Part shown: one piece after another, positions 1-8,886 of the stretch | How the letters are laid out: each line of letters begins with the position of its first letter | Position numbering within the stretch: the stretch's first letter is position 1 | Origin: G965225705 sp965225705 | Lineage (GTDB): Bacteria > Pseudomonadota > Alphaproteobacteria > Caulobacterales > Maricaulaceae | Reading direction: 5' to 3' | Assembly: GCA_965225705.1 (NCBI GenBank) | Contig: OZ245325.1 | Coordinates: forward strand, 372,001 to 436,000 | DNA length: 64,000 nucleotides | Notes under the pieces: generated by a model | What the model saw: only the letters and a program-made list of their open reading frames with translations | Told to the model about the DNA's origin: nothing | The model's database searches: none | Program-made: the position numbers and the translations under genes

Positions 1-1
1 A

Positions 2-169
2 GTCTGGCCACCCCGGGGGGAGAAGGGCTTTGGCTATGACCCCATGTTCCGGCCACTCAACCATATAAAAACTTTTGGAGAGATGAGCCCGGAAGAAAAA
101 AATCCCCTCTCCCACAGAACAAAAGCCTTTGACTCCATGAAAAGAATACTTAAAAATTTAGAGACATGA
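2..169 (+). CDS. rdgB: RdgB/HAM1 family non-canonical purine NTP pyrophosphatase, C-terminal part
   Basis: The frame is already open at the window edge and closes with TGA after 56 codons, so only the C-terminus is present. It shows GFGYDPMF followed by SPEEKNPLSHRTKAF, the two C-terminal signatures of the RdgB/HAM1 family. Family knowledge: the enzyme hydrolyses dITP, XTP and similar deaminated purine nucleotides to monophosphates and pyrophosphate, keeping them out of DNA. The N-terminal phosphate-binding part lies outside the window. The assignment rests on these two motifs and on their expected distance from the stop codon. Confidence 0.9.
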   Translation, partial: VWPPRGEKGFGYDPMFRPLNHIKTFGEMSPEEKNPLSHRTKAFDSMKRILKNLET

Positions 170-267
170 GGGCAAAAATTTTGTAGAATACTCCGGCACA
201 GACATGATCCGGGGTTTGTTATGTCTCTTCTTTCCCGGGTTTTTAGCATGTTGTGTAAGGAGATCAG

Positions 268-1050
268 GTGGGAGGAAAATTTCTGCCCTTTTTCTTCATC
301 CTGTTTTGCATAGGGGAGGTGAAAGGGGTGGTCCCTGCAGACACATTTATGAAAACCCCAAAAGCTGATTATGTCGTTTTGCTCCATGGCATTGCCCGAA
401 CGGGGGCATCCATGAAAAAGCTGGACGTGTTTTTGGGGAAGGCAGGTTATGAAGTTCTCAACATCACCTATCCCTCAACAAACTATGATCTTGAGACCCT
501 TGCCTCCCTTGTCCATGACCAGATCAGCGCCAGAATAAAAGATGAGACAAGAGCGATCCATTTTATCACCCACTCCATGGGGGGTCTGGTGGTCAGACGG
601 CTTCTTTATCGCTATCGCCCTCCTTCTGTGGGGCGTGTTGTGATGCTGGCCCCACCCAGTCAGGGCAGTGAGGTGGCTGATTTTCTGAAAACTTATCTGA
701 ACGGTCCTTATCAGTTCCTGTATGGGCCCGCCGGGCAGGAACTTGGAACGGAAGGGCAAAAAGGCTTCCCCGTTGAGTATGAGCTGGGCATTATCGCAGG
801 GGATCGATCTCTGGATCCTTTTGGATCTCTTCTCATCCCGGGGAAAGATGATGGCAGGGTCTCCGTCACACATACGAAAACAGAAGGGATGCAGGATCAT
901 ATCACGATACATGCCACCCACACCTTTATCATGAACAACAAAGAAGCTATGGCGCAAGCTCTCTTTTTTCTACAACATGGGACCTTCAGGTACCCCCCGC
1001 AGCCGGAAGGTAAAGAACCCCTTCCATATACACCTTCGCAGGGACATTGA
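268..1050 (+). CDS. Secreted alpha/beta hydrolase, lipase/PGAP1-like
   Basis: A 260-residue protein starting at GTG 6 bases after an AAGGAG ribosome site. Residues 1 to about 24 look like a signal peptide (basic start, FLPFFFILF core, cleavage near VPA). The mature part has an alpha/beta-hydrolase oxyanion strand LLHGI at about residues 38-42 and the nucleophile elbow THSMGG with Ser103. A late histidine in the ATHTF region may complete the triad. It resembles triacylglycerol-lipase or PGAP1-type hydrolases that act outside the cytoplasm; the substrate cannot be told. Its last 65 bases overlap the 3' end of the opposite-strand phzF-like gene, so the C-terminal tail (proline-rich, PYTPSQGH) is read from DNA that also codes on the other strand. 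Confidence 0.8.
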   Translation: MGGKFLPFFFILFCIGEVKGVVPADTFMKTPKADYVVLLHGIARTGASMKKLDVFLGKAGYEVLNITYPSTNYDLETLASLVHDQISARIKDETRAIHFITHSMGGLVVRRLLYRYRPPSVGRVVMLAPPSQGSEVADFLKTYLNGPYQFLYGPAGQELGTEGQKGFPVEYELGIIAGDRSLDPFGSLLIPGKDDGRVSVTHTKTEGMQDHITIHATHTFIMNNKEAMAQALFFLQHGTFRYPPQPEGKEPLPYTPSQGH

Positions 1051-1846
1051 TGAGCGTGACATGGGTTTCATCGAGCTGGCAGGTGACGGGACCACCGCGT
1101 GCGCTGGCCTGAAAGCCTGTGACCTGACCATCTGCTAGCCCCAGCTTTTCGGCCCAGTATGGGACAAGATCTGTAAACGCTGAGCCTGTCACGGGATCCT
1201 CTTCAATCCCTTTGGCAGGGTAAAAGAAGCGATGAACAAAGTGAGCCGCCCTGTCAGCAGGATCTCCCGCGGCTGTTATCAGCAGCATGCTGTCACATCC
1301 CCCAGCCCCTTTGACATGGCGTGCGGCTTCAGCCCCTTCAGAAGAAGAAAGACGACGCACATGCTGAGCCTTTTCTAAAACAACGACAGGTTTATTCCCC
1401 AAAAAAGCGTCTGTGATGGGGGCCCGTAAAACTGTCTCCAGATCCTGTGGTGGTGTCCATGGTGCACGGGGGCTTTTAGGGCACGGCAGGCGGACAGAAA
1501 ACCGGCCCTCAGAACCGCGTGACACCTCCAGCGGACCAGAACGGGTGTCAAAGACCACGCTTTGTAAATCAGGACGCAGAGACTGCAGAACAAAAGCGCC
1601 CGAGGCCAGCGTGGCATGACCACAAAGCTGAACCTCGGCCACAGGTGTAAACCAGCGCAGGGAAAAACGGGCAGGATCTCCTGCCTCAGGGACAAAAAAA
1701 GCGGTCTCAGACAGATTGTTTTCCTGAGCAATCGCCTGCATCATCTCATCAGGCAGCCAGGCCTCAAGCGGTACAACCGCCGCAGGGTTACCCCGGAACA
1801 CCTGATCTGAAAAAGCGTCTATCTGGATAATATTCAGGGGTTTCAT
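986..1846 (-). CDS. PhzF family isomerase
   Basis: A 286-residue protein with the PhzF fold signatures: an N-terminal QIDAFSDQVFRGNPAAVV segment, the catalytic glutamate in ENNLSETAF (about residue 47), LCGHATLASG, and GIEEDPVTGSAF in the second half. PhzF of phenazine synthesis is an isomerase; most family members in non-phenazine producers have unknown substrates, and nothing nearby suggests phenazine synthesis. The start codon overlaps the thiD stop by four bases (ATGA), so the two are probably translated together. The 3' end overlaps the convergent lipase-like gene by 65 bases. Confidence 0.88.
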   Translation of the reverse strand: MKPLNIIQIDAFSDQVFRGNPAAVVPLEAWLPDEMMQAIAQENNLSETAFFVPEAGDPARFSLRWFTPVAEVQLCGHATLASGAFVLQSLRPDLQSVVFDTRSGPLEVSRGSEGRFSVRLPCPKSPRAPWTPPQDLETVLRAPITDAFLGNKPVVVLEKAQHVRRLSSSEGAEAARHVKGAGGCDSMLLITAAGDPADRAAHFVHRFFYPAKGIEEDPVTGSAFTDLVPYWAEKLGLADGQVTGFQASARGGPVTCQLDETHVTLINVPAKVYMEGVLYLPAAGGT

Positions 1847-2664
1847 GATACAAGATCCTTGTTATCTGTTAAAACTGGCCAGGCATGGTTAAGGGGGCCA
1901 TGCCCCCCGCCGAACCCCGGGGCCTGCCGGATGGCTTCCTGTACATAATAATGCGCCCGCGCCACAGCTTTTGGAAGACTGAGGCCCTGAGCAAGCCCCA
2001 CAGCACAGGCCGAAGCCAGCGTGCATCCCGTGCCATGTGTATGTCTGGTGTTCAGGCGGGGACCTTCGAAAACATGCTCGTCTTCAGGCGTCAGGAGAAG
2101 GTCTGTGATGGTCTCACTTTCAAAATGCCCCCCCTTCATCAGAACAGCCTGCGCCCCCTGATGGAGCAAAGCTTCCCCCGCCCGGCGTGCCTGATCAGGG
2201 TTTGTAACCTCTATGCCTGTTAAACAGGCCGCTTCCGGTGCATTGGGGGTGAGCAGCGCGGCCTGAGGAATAAGATGGTGTTTCAGAGCCTCTATAGCGT
2301 CTGATTCTAACAAAGGGGCACCACCTTTGGCTATCATGACAGGATCCACCACCCGGGGAAGGTTTTGTCCCTGACAGGCCAGAGCTTCAGACACAACCTC
2401 AACATGGTGCGCGGATCCCAACATGCCCAGTTTGATAATATCCGCCCCAAGATCGGAGAGAACCGCTTTAATCTGGGTACAGACAAGCTCCACAGGGACA
2501 GGGTGGACAGCCAGAACATCCAGCGTATTTTGTACCGTTACTGCTGTCACAGCTGTTGCCGCAAAGCCACCAAGGGCGGTGACCGTTTTCATATCGGCCT
2601 GAAGGCCCGCACCACCACCGGAATCTGATCCCGCAACAATAAAAACGCGCGCCTGAGAGGGCAT
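1843..2664 (-). CDS. thiD: Hydroxymethylpyrimidine/phosphomethylpyrimidine kinase
   Basis: ThiD phosphorylates HMP and then HMP-phosphate to make the pyrimidine half of thiamine. The protein has the ribokinase-like N-terminus AGSDSGGGAGLQAD, PVMIAKGGAPLL in the middle, LTPNAPEA, and the C-terminal anion hole HTHGTGCTLASA. I chose the ATG giving MPSQARVFIVAGSDS, which has AAGGA upstream; the frame stays open 32 codons further up but that part is low-complexity and not family-like. It is the first gene of a two-gene unit with the phzF-like gene. No other thiamine gene and no TPP riboswitch was recognised here, so it may serve salvage. Confidence 0.92.
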   Translation of the reverse strand: MPSQARVFIVAGSDSGGGAGLQADMKTVTALGGFAATAVTAVTVQNTLDVLAVHPVPVELVCTQIKAVLSDLGADIIKLGMLGSAHHVEVVSEALACQGQNLPRVVDPVMIAKGGAPLLESDAIEALKHHLIPQAALLTPNAPEAACLTGIEVTNPDQARRAGEALLHQGAQAVLMKGGHFESETITDLLLTPEDEHVFEGPRLNTRHTHGTGCTLASACAVGLAQGLSLPKAVARAHYYVQEAIRQAPGFGGGHGPLNHAWPVLTDNKDLVS

Positions 2665-3009
2665 GCTTCTTATCCTTATGTTAAGACAGGTCTCATGTTC
2701 AGTCTTTTTTTGAGACTTAGGGTTTTCTGGGAGTTTGCTGGAAAACTGTAGGATATTCAAGGCCTGTGCCCGGCTTTTCTGTCCCTCATTTATTAAAACC
2801 TGAAGACATGGATACGCCGCAGCGTTTTTAGGGGGAAGAAAAAGCCCGGGACAGAGCAGACTGTATGGCCTTGTGATCTCTCCTTGCTTTTGGGATGCAC
2901 AAAGCCTTCATGCCTTTGACAACGGGCCAGAAAGCCCCCCGAAACTTCTCAGAAGGCTTCGATAAATCAGAGCTGTTTTTAAAAAGGGAAAAGAGGTTTG
3001 AAATTTTTG
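2665..3009. other. Intergenic region upstream of thiD
   Basis: About 345 bases between the 3' end of the SNase-like gene and the thiD start, both on the minus strand. I see no convincing gene here. A CTGAGA string occurs on the minus strand near 2950 but without the partner elements of a TPP riboswitch. It must hold the thiD promoter, which I could not place. Confidence 0.5.
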
Positions 3010-3825
3010 TTAAAAACTCTCCAGAACTTCAAGACGATCCGGGTGTTCAGGACGGATGAGGGGGCCATTCCAAATCTCAAGCACACCACGGGCGCGCACC
3101 CTTTTGCCCTGAAGGTTGTGAAAGGGAGCAAAACCTGCCTTTTCAAAGCTTTTAAGATTTTTTTTCTCGATGACCAGAGTGAAATCTGTGCGATACTCCT
3201 CCCCAAAATTAAGATAAAGACGGCCACGAATAAGAGAAACTTTTTTGATGATCCCCTCGACAAACACAAAACGTCCATGATCATCCATCAGGGTCCCGGG
3301 CATGGAGGCTCTGCGTCCCTGATAGGCCTGATGGCCCCATAAACCTTTCTGTGCCCTGCGTGCTGTCTCTTCAAGCCTGGAGAGCCTTTCTTTATATTGT
3401 CGTGTGAGAGGGTGTTGATCCTGATGCGTATAAAGATAAGCCCAGCCCTGTTCTAAAAGCTTATGCCGGACCCAAAAAACAGTCTGCCCCTCTTTCTCCT
3501 GCACCTCGACACAGGCCCGCAGGCGCCCATAACGATCCCGGGGGGTGACAGGATCCGGAAGAAGGTGCAGCCTGCGTCCCCTCAACAGTATTGTAAGGGC
3601 TGCTCTGGCTTCCTGAAAAAGAGGCTCTCCTGCAAAAGGGGCCCCAAGATCTGCTAAGACAACCTCCTCCCCGTCTTTGAGGACAAAGCTGTTTCCTCTT
3701 AAAACCTCTGCGACCTCACCCACCCTGCTCATTTCAGACAAAGAAATTTTTGCTTCACCTCTGTCAGGAATCTGAGCAAAAACAGTCTGGGGCAGGAGAA
3801 GGAGAAGAAGACTGAGGAGCCTCAC
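3010..3825 (-). CDS. Secreted SNase-like (thermonuclease-fold) protein, probably catalytically altered
   Basis: About 271 residues. The GTG start overlaps the stop of the upstream DUF3108 gene (GTGA) with GGGGAGG just before it, and gives MRLLSLLLLLLPQTVFAQ, a clear signal peptide; the longer frame would bury this. The SNase-like domain shows DRYGRLRA, LLEQGWAYLY and ARRAQKGLWG, which are typical C-terminal SNase features. A second OB-like domain follows (VEGIIKKVS to the end), as in alphaproteobacterial nuclease-like proteins. However, the strand that in active SNases reads R-L-x-G-I-D-A-P here reads VVLADLGAP, so the metal-binding Asp and its neighbouring Arg are missing. It may be a binding rather than a cutting protein. 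Confidence 0.8.
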   Translation of the reverse strand: MRLLSLLLLLLPQTVFAQIPDRGEAKISLSEMSRVGEVAEVLRGNSFVLKDGEEVVLADLGAPFAGEPLFQEARAALTILLRGRRLHLLPDPVTPRDRYGRLRACVEVQEKEGQTVFWVRHKLLEQGWAYLYTHQDQHPLTRQYKERLSRLEETARRAQKGLWGHQAYQGRRASMPGTLMDDHGRFVFVEGIIKKVSLIRGRLYLNFGEEYRTDFTLVIEKKNLKSFEKAGFAPFHNLQGKRVRARGVLEIWNGPLIRPEHPDRLEVLESF

Positions 3826-4688
3826 CCTGCCTCCCCACCCATTTTTACGGAGAGCGTTTGGGCCTCTACGATCCCGGTCCATCCCTTCAAACGGATTTGA
3901 AATTTGACAGGAAGATAGAGCGCTCCCCCCTCAAAAGGCTTAAGCCATACATGGATTGGTTTCTCATAGGTTTCTTTGTCTGCAAGATCCTCAGGATCAA
4001 AACCTGCCACAGGATGATAATAGACATAACAGTGAAGAGCTTTCCCCTTATAGGCTTTCACACGGATCTGTTCCCATCCTTTTTCAACAAAGCTTAAATC
4101 ATAACGTTGTTTGCCATCAAAAACCCTGAGAAATCCCTGACAGGGTGATGCTATAGTCCCTGCCCCGCCATGTATAAGGGCCAGCATGGCACTTAAAGGA
4201 TCCAGCACAGTACGCAATTGTTCAGGGGTTGGGGGGGGATCTCCCTGACTGCCAAAAGGGGGGCGAATATCAGGCCGGGCCCCTTCTCTGGTAAAGACAA
4301 TACCCACATGGCGGTTTTTCCTGCTGGCCAGATTAACATGGTGATAGCTTTCAGGCCGGGGCCTCAGAAAGCCTGTTCCGGGCTTTTGCATCCACCTACC
4401 AGACGCTTTTGCCTGAATATGGTTTTTTTTAAACCAGGCTGCCAGACCAGATGTCTGAAAATCCGCCTGCATGTGATAGGTGTGCGGTGTTTGCGTGACA
4501 GAAACCCTGTTGGAGAGCATGGGCAGCCCTAAAAAATACCCTTTGTAAGACAGGACGATGTCCTTAACAGGGGCCGGGGGCTTTGTCGGTGGTACAGATG
4601 CCCCTTCCTGCTGGTCGGCCTGCCGGGCAAAACTCAGGGAAGAAAGAGTGAGGGCAGAAAGGCTTAAAAGCCATATAATTTTCTTCAT
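3822..4688 (-). CDS. DUF3108 domain protein, exported
   Basis: About 288 residues starting MKKIIWLLSLSALTLSSLSFA, a signal peptide. The mature part opens with IVLSYKGYFLGLPML and continues with alternating beta-strands and the PESYHH turn characteristic of DUF3108 proteins, which are periplasmic or envelope proteins of unknown role. A two-codon longer ATG choice exists and is equivalent. The stop codon overlaps the GTG start of the SNase-like gene, so the two are a coupled pair of exported proteins. Confidence 0.8.
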   Translation of the reverse strand: MKKIIWLLSLSALTLSSLSFARQADQQEGASVPPTKPPAPVKDIVLSYKGYFLGLPMLSNRVSVTQTPHTYHMQADFQTSGLAAWFKKNHIQAKASGRWMQKPGTGFLRPRPESYHHVNLASRKNRHVGIVFTREGARPDIRPPFGSQGDPPPTPEQLRTVLDPLSAMLALIHGGAGTIASPCQGFLRVFDGKQRYDLSFVEKGWEQIRVKAYKGKALHCYVYYHPVAGFDPEDLADKETYEKPIHVWLKPFEGGALYLPVKFQIRLKGWTGIVEAQTLSVKMGGEAG

Positions 4689-5153
4689 CATAAAATAGAA
4701 TTTCCCTCTGCACACATCTTTTTTGAAAAGGTTTGCAGGGGTTTATATCATTTTTTAAATGTATTTAAGAGAAAATAATTTTAAATATGATGTTTTTGTG
4801 GCAAAGCTTTTCTCATACACACCACCACAAAACTACCCCCATTTGTGCTTCAGCTTTTTATTTCAACAAAGATCTGCACAGCCTGACAGAGCTTCTGTTC
4901 ATATTGCCAGTTTCTGGCCAGAGGAGATAAAAGCTAACGAAATCCTCATAATTTCAGGTGTCAGAGCTACATTCTGACAGGCCTCAGCAACCAGATCGCC
5001 CACAGTCAAAAACGGGGTTGCTTATTATATTCTTAATATTTATATTTTGCCTCAGTTATAAGTCTGGCTCCGGACAATATCATACAAAAACAATAGGTGT
5101 GATATTTTTATATCAACACGGGTTTTGGGGCTATAGATCAGGGAAAAAAGCTC
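4689..5153. other. Intergenic region between divergent genes
   Basis: About 465 bases separating the leftward DUF3108/SNase pair from the rightward B-box gene. Open frames here are short and lack a ribosome site or family features. It should contain two divergent promoters; AT-rich stretches near 4740-4800 and 5020-5110 are candidates, but I could not fix -35/-10 pairs. Confidence 0.5.
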
Positions 5154-5669
5154 ATGAAATGTTATACACATCCCGACATGGATGCTGTCGCCACATGCGG
5201 AGATTGCTCTAAGGGACTTTGTGCTGAATGCAGCAGGAAATATGAAACTCCGGTTTGTGATGCCTGTATTGGTGACTATCTCACAGAGCGTAAGGGTGAG
5301 CTGAAAAAACGCCTGATTTTTAATGGCATTATTTTTTCAGGCATCCTTCTTCTCATGTTGTTTTCACGTCTGGCAGCAGATCAGGGCCCATCCGGCCTTC
5401 TCTTCTGGCTGACCATGCTTCTTGCCCTTACTGTTCTTGTCTGGGGTTTTTGGGGGTTTCGCTGGCTTATGGATGCCTTTCAGAGGATCACGCATATGAA
5501 TATTTTCATGACCTTTTCCTCTTTTGGTATGGTCTATTTTATCGGCTCACTTGTAACAGGAGCTCTCGCCATATTTATTGCACCTTTCCTTATTCTTTAT
5601 GATAGTTTTCAGCTTTACCGTCTCAACAAAAAAACGGAAACTCTGAAGAGCCAGGGACTGGTTTTATAA
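5154..5669 (+). CDS. B-box-type zinc-finger membrane protein
   Basis: A 171-residue protein. The first 38 residues carry eight regularly spaced ligands: C3, H6, C15, C18, C23, C26, C35 and C38. This is the pattern of a bacterial B-box-like zinc finger that would bind two zinc ions. About three or four hydrophobic segments follow (around residues 56-72, 83-102, 120-148), so the finger would sit in the cytoplasm on a membrane anchor. No function is known to me for such bacterial proteins. It stands alone, about 200 bases before rpmB on the same strand. Confidence 0.75.
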   Translation: MKCYTHPDMDAVATCGDCSKGLCAECSRKYETPVCDACIGDYLTERKGELKKRLIFNGIIFSGILLLMLFSRLAADQGPSGLLFWLTMLLALTVLVWGFWGFRWLMDAFQRITHMNIFMTFSSFGMVYFIGSLVTGALAIFIAPFLILYDSFQLYRLNKKTETLKSQGLVL

Positions 5670-5870
5670 AGACAAAGTTCAGACATCTTAAAGGGGTTTT
5701 GAATAAAACCTGTGAAGGTTTTTTAAGATCAAACCGGAAAAAACCTCCTGATCATCTTGACGTGGCCTCCCTCATAGCGTATGCCACGTTCTTTTTCAGA
5801 AGGCCTTTGCCTTTCCTGAAAGGTAGATGCTTCTCATCTTCCGGACTTTATATAAAATGGGGTAGTTTTG

Positions 5871-6161
5871 ATGACACGTCGTTGTGAACTCACCGGTATA
5901 CATGCCATGGTCGGCAATCATGTCTCCCACGCTAACAATAAAACCAAACGGCGCTTCCTGCCAAACTTACAACAGGTAACCCTGGCGTCAGAAAAACTGG
6001 AACGCTCTTTTCGTTTGCGTGTTTCAACATCCGCCCTGCGTATGGTTGACCATAAAGGCGGACTGGATAATTTCCTGATCAAAGCCAGAGATGAAAACCT
6101 CTCAAAACGTGCCCTTAAACTGAAGCGCGATGTGAAAGAGAAAATGACCCCTGCGGGCTAA
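5871..6161 (+). CDS. rpmB: 50S ribosomal protein bL28
   Basis: 96 residues starting MTRRCELTG, then NKTKRRFLPNLQ and the family C-terminus with ALRMVDHKGGLDNFL. bL28 belongs to the large ribosomal subunit. The ATG one codon after a possible TTG is chosen because it gives the normal family start. Only one cysteine is present in the N-terminus, so this is the zinc-free form. The gene is monocistronic here, with a 260-base gap to the convergent next gene that holds only a small TGCCTTAAGGCA palindrome. Confidence 0.95.
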   Translation: MTRRCELTGIHAMVGNHVSHANNKTKRRFLPNLQQVTLASEKLERSFRLRVSTSALRMVDHKGGLDNFLIKARDENLSKRALKLKRDVKEKMTPAG

Positions 6162-6421
6162 ACCTTCTCTCTTCTGAAATCCCCTGTAAAGACCCTGTTT
6201 GCCTTAAGGCAGAAAGACCGGTGTTTTTCTGTTTCAGGCCCTCTTCTGCCTGAATTTTAAAGCTTTTTAAAGTCGGCCGTTCCCGTCAGGCTTTAGAGTT
6301 TCACCCCCGTTTTTTTAAGAACAAACTTACAGGGCCAAAAACATCAGGAACAGGCCCAATAGCTTTTCTTCAAACTGCTTCTATATGAAAAACTCTCCTC
6401 AATGTCCGGCTGTGGGGAGCC

Positions 6422-8707
6422 TCATTTTTTTTTATCATCAGCTGTCAGTGTTCGCCAAAGGGCACCGGGAAGGTTTGCATAATCATCTGTCCAGACTGCA
6501 ATTTCAGGGGTATATTCCGGCTCATACCAGCCTTCCAGGGCCGTCAACTGGTCAAGATCTTCTTTCTCGCGGCCAAGAACCACAACAGTTGAAGGAAATT
6601 TCTGGGCCTCAAATTCTTCAGCTGTCACACGACCTTCTTTTTGAAGAATAGAAACCCCAAGCTCGTGTGCTGCAGAGGTCAGTATGGGAGCCAGGTCCAC
6701 AAAACGGTTGGAAATATGGAGAACAAGAAGACCGTCTTTTTTCAGTTTCTTAAAATAAGTTTCCAAAGCCTCTTTCGTCAAAAGATGAAGGGGAATAGAA
6801 TCCGAGGAAAAGGCATCAAGGAGGAGAAAATCATAGCTCCCATCCGCAGCATTTTGAAGTGTTTGTCTGGCATCACCTGTCACAAAATCTGCCTCAGGTG
6901 TACATTTGGTTAAAAAGCTGAACTGACCACTGTCACGGGCCAGGGTAATAATATCAGGATCAATCTCATAGAAGGTCCAGCGCTCCCCCTCTTCAGCATA
7001 ACAGGCAAGACTACCAACCCCAAGGCCTATAATGGCTATGGAAAGAGGGCCTCCCTCTCTTTTTTGACGGAATGTGCGTAAACTTTCAGCCATCGGACTG
7101 TTCACGTGATAATACACAAGGGGTTCAGATGGCCCTGCCAGAGAAAGACCGTTTTTATCACGGATTTTCTCAATACCATGGTATGTTGTGCCATGACTAA
7201 ACTTGCGATAGCGTCCATCCTCTGATTCCTCTATGCGCATCGTCCCAAAAAAATTTCGGAAAATCATGCTTCCTTCATAGAGCAACACCGTAAAGAACGG
7301 AATGGAGATGAAAGACACTGAGACTATCAGGGCCGTTCTGTTGAAAAAAAAGAAAAATCCCGGAAGAAGTAAAAAGATCATACATATGCTGAAAACACGT
7401 TCCTTTGTGATATCAAATACAGGCGATAAAGCCTGAGCAACCAGCCAGGACAAAAGTATAATAAGAACAGCATAGATGACCCCGGAAACCCAGAATTTTA
7501 CCTTTACCTGGTGGACATGCCGGAAGGCCAGGAAAACAGCGACAATCAAAAGGGAATATTCAAGACTTGTCTTGAAAAGCCAGGGCGCAAGAAGGGTTGT
7601 AAAAACACCCCCCAAAACGCCCCCCAAAGACATCCATAAATAAAATTCTGTGAGGTACCTGGCCTCAGGGCGTTTTGAATACAGTTGATTATGGCACACC
7701 ATCCCCCCTAAAAAAACAAGTGCAGAATTACCTCCAAGGGCAAGGCTTATCTTCAGAAAACTACCTTCTTTAGCAAAAACACTGGCTGCAAGCAGGAGAA
7801 CCACCAGTAAATAGCCCCATTCTAAAACAGAGGCTGAAATCCGTATTGCAGGGTTAAAGGTGAGCACAAACGTTAAAAGAAAAAGAGCCAGAGGGATCAC
7901 CCATAAAAATGGGGCAGAGGCTATGTCTGTGCTGATATGTGCTGTGACAGCAATGAGCAGGGCAGAAGGTATGAAGGCAAGACACACCCACTGAAAACGC
8001 TGTAAACCCGTTATGGGTTTGGAGGATTTTTCTCTATCCCTGCCAGCCTCCGCCGGGGTGCCCTGTTCGGGAATTCTGATCTTCGAAAGAAGAACCGTAA
8101 AACCGCTAAGCGCAATGAATATAAAAAGAACAGCATAAATTCCCATCCATAAAAACGTCTGTGTTGAGAGAGAAAAAAGAGGCTCCACCACGACAGGATA
8201 ACTCAATAAGGCTAAGAGACTGCCAGTATTACTGGCGCCATAGAGAAAATAGGGATCCCGGGCATGCGGATGACGAGAGCGCGCAAACCAGGCCTGTAAG
8301 AGAGGGGCATTGGCTGAAAGTGCAAAAAAAGGAACACCGATAGAGACAGAAAAAAGACCCAGGAGCCAGATGACATATCCCTGACCGGAAACAGGTGCTG
8401 TCTCCCACCCCCGAGCTATGGATGGGGGAAGCCAGAAAAAAGCCAGGATCAAAATAACACAATGCACAAAAACTGCTGTCCTGAAAGAAAGACGCGTAGA
8501 AAGAATATGCGCATAGCCATAGCCTGCAAGCAAAAGAGTCTGAAAAAACACCATGGCAACAGACCATACAGCAGGTGTGCCTCCCAGCTTTGGAAGAACA
8601 AGCTTTGTAAAGAGAGGTTGCAGACTAAAAAGAAGAAAAGCACTTAGAAAAATACTTATCATAAAGTATGACAGTAGAGCTATGTTGTTTCTATTCAGGA
8701 ATTTCAT
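6422..8707 (-). CDS. Membrane-fused spermidine synthase-like protein
   Basis: 761 residues. The first about 480 are strongly hydrophobic, with roughly a dozen predicted membrane helices. The C-terminal third is a Rossmann domain of the spermidine-synthase type: GTTYHG, YYHVNSPMAES, AIIGLGVGSLACYA, FYEIDPDIITLA, a DAR motif, and LLLDAFSSDSIP. The family is usually annotated as fused MFS/spermidine synthase. The aminopropyl donor or acceptor has not been established for most members, and no speD or other polyamine gene is near. It is monocistronic and transcribed leftward. Confidence 0.82.
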   Translation of the reverse strand: MKFLNRNNIALLSYFMISIFLSAFLLFSLQPLFTKLVLPKLGGTPAVWSVAMVFFQTLLLAGYGYAHILSTRLSFRTAVFVHCVILILAFFWLPPSIARGWETAPVSGQGYVIWLLGLFSVSIGVPFFALSANAPLLQAWFARSRHPHARDPYFLYGASNTGSLLALLSYPVVVEPLFSLSTQTFLWMGIYAVLFIFIALSGFTVLLSKIRIPEQGTPAEAGRDREKSSKPITGLQRFQWVCLAFIPSALLIAVTAHISTDIASAPFLWVIPLALFLLTFVLTFNPAIRISASVLEWGYLLVVLLLAASVFAKEGSFLKISLALGGNSALVFLGGMVCHNQLYSKRPEARYLTEFYLWMSLGGVLGGVFTTLLAPWLFKTSLEYSLLIVAVFLAFRHVHQVKVKFWVSGVIYAVLIILLSWLVAQALSPVFDITKERVFSICMIFLLLPGFFFFFNRTALIVSVSFISIPFFTVLLYEGSMIFRNFFGTMRIEESEDGRYRKFSHGTTYHGIEKIRDKNGLSLAGPSEPLVYYHVNSPMAESLRTFRQKREGGPLSIAIIGLGVGSLACYAEEGERWTFYEIDPDIITLARDSGQFSFLTKCTPEADFVTGDARQTLQNAADGSYDFLLLDAFSSDSIPLHLLTKEALETYFKKLKKDGLLVLHISNRFVDLAPILTSAAHELGVSILQKEGRVTAEEFEAQKFPSTVVVLGREKEDLDQLTALEGWYEPEYTPEIAVWTDDYANLPGALWRTLTADDKKK

Positions 8708-8886
8708 ACCGGAGCTGCTTATAAAAATTCTATTTTTTCTCTCTCTAATCGGCCTGTTGTAAGATATGGTTAATGATCAAACTCTTTAGGTTTTTAGAAA
8801 GACCTCAAAATATGGCCCCACAGGAGCATATCCCCATAATTTTAGATACCTTAACCCCGCTTCTTCTCTTCTGAAACATGCAGGCC

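Noticed and set aside
2665..3009. TPP riboswitch before thiD
   Set aside because: A CTGAGA string exists but the partner helices and the second conserved element are missing.
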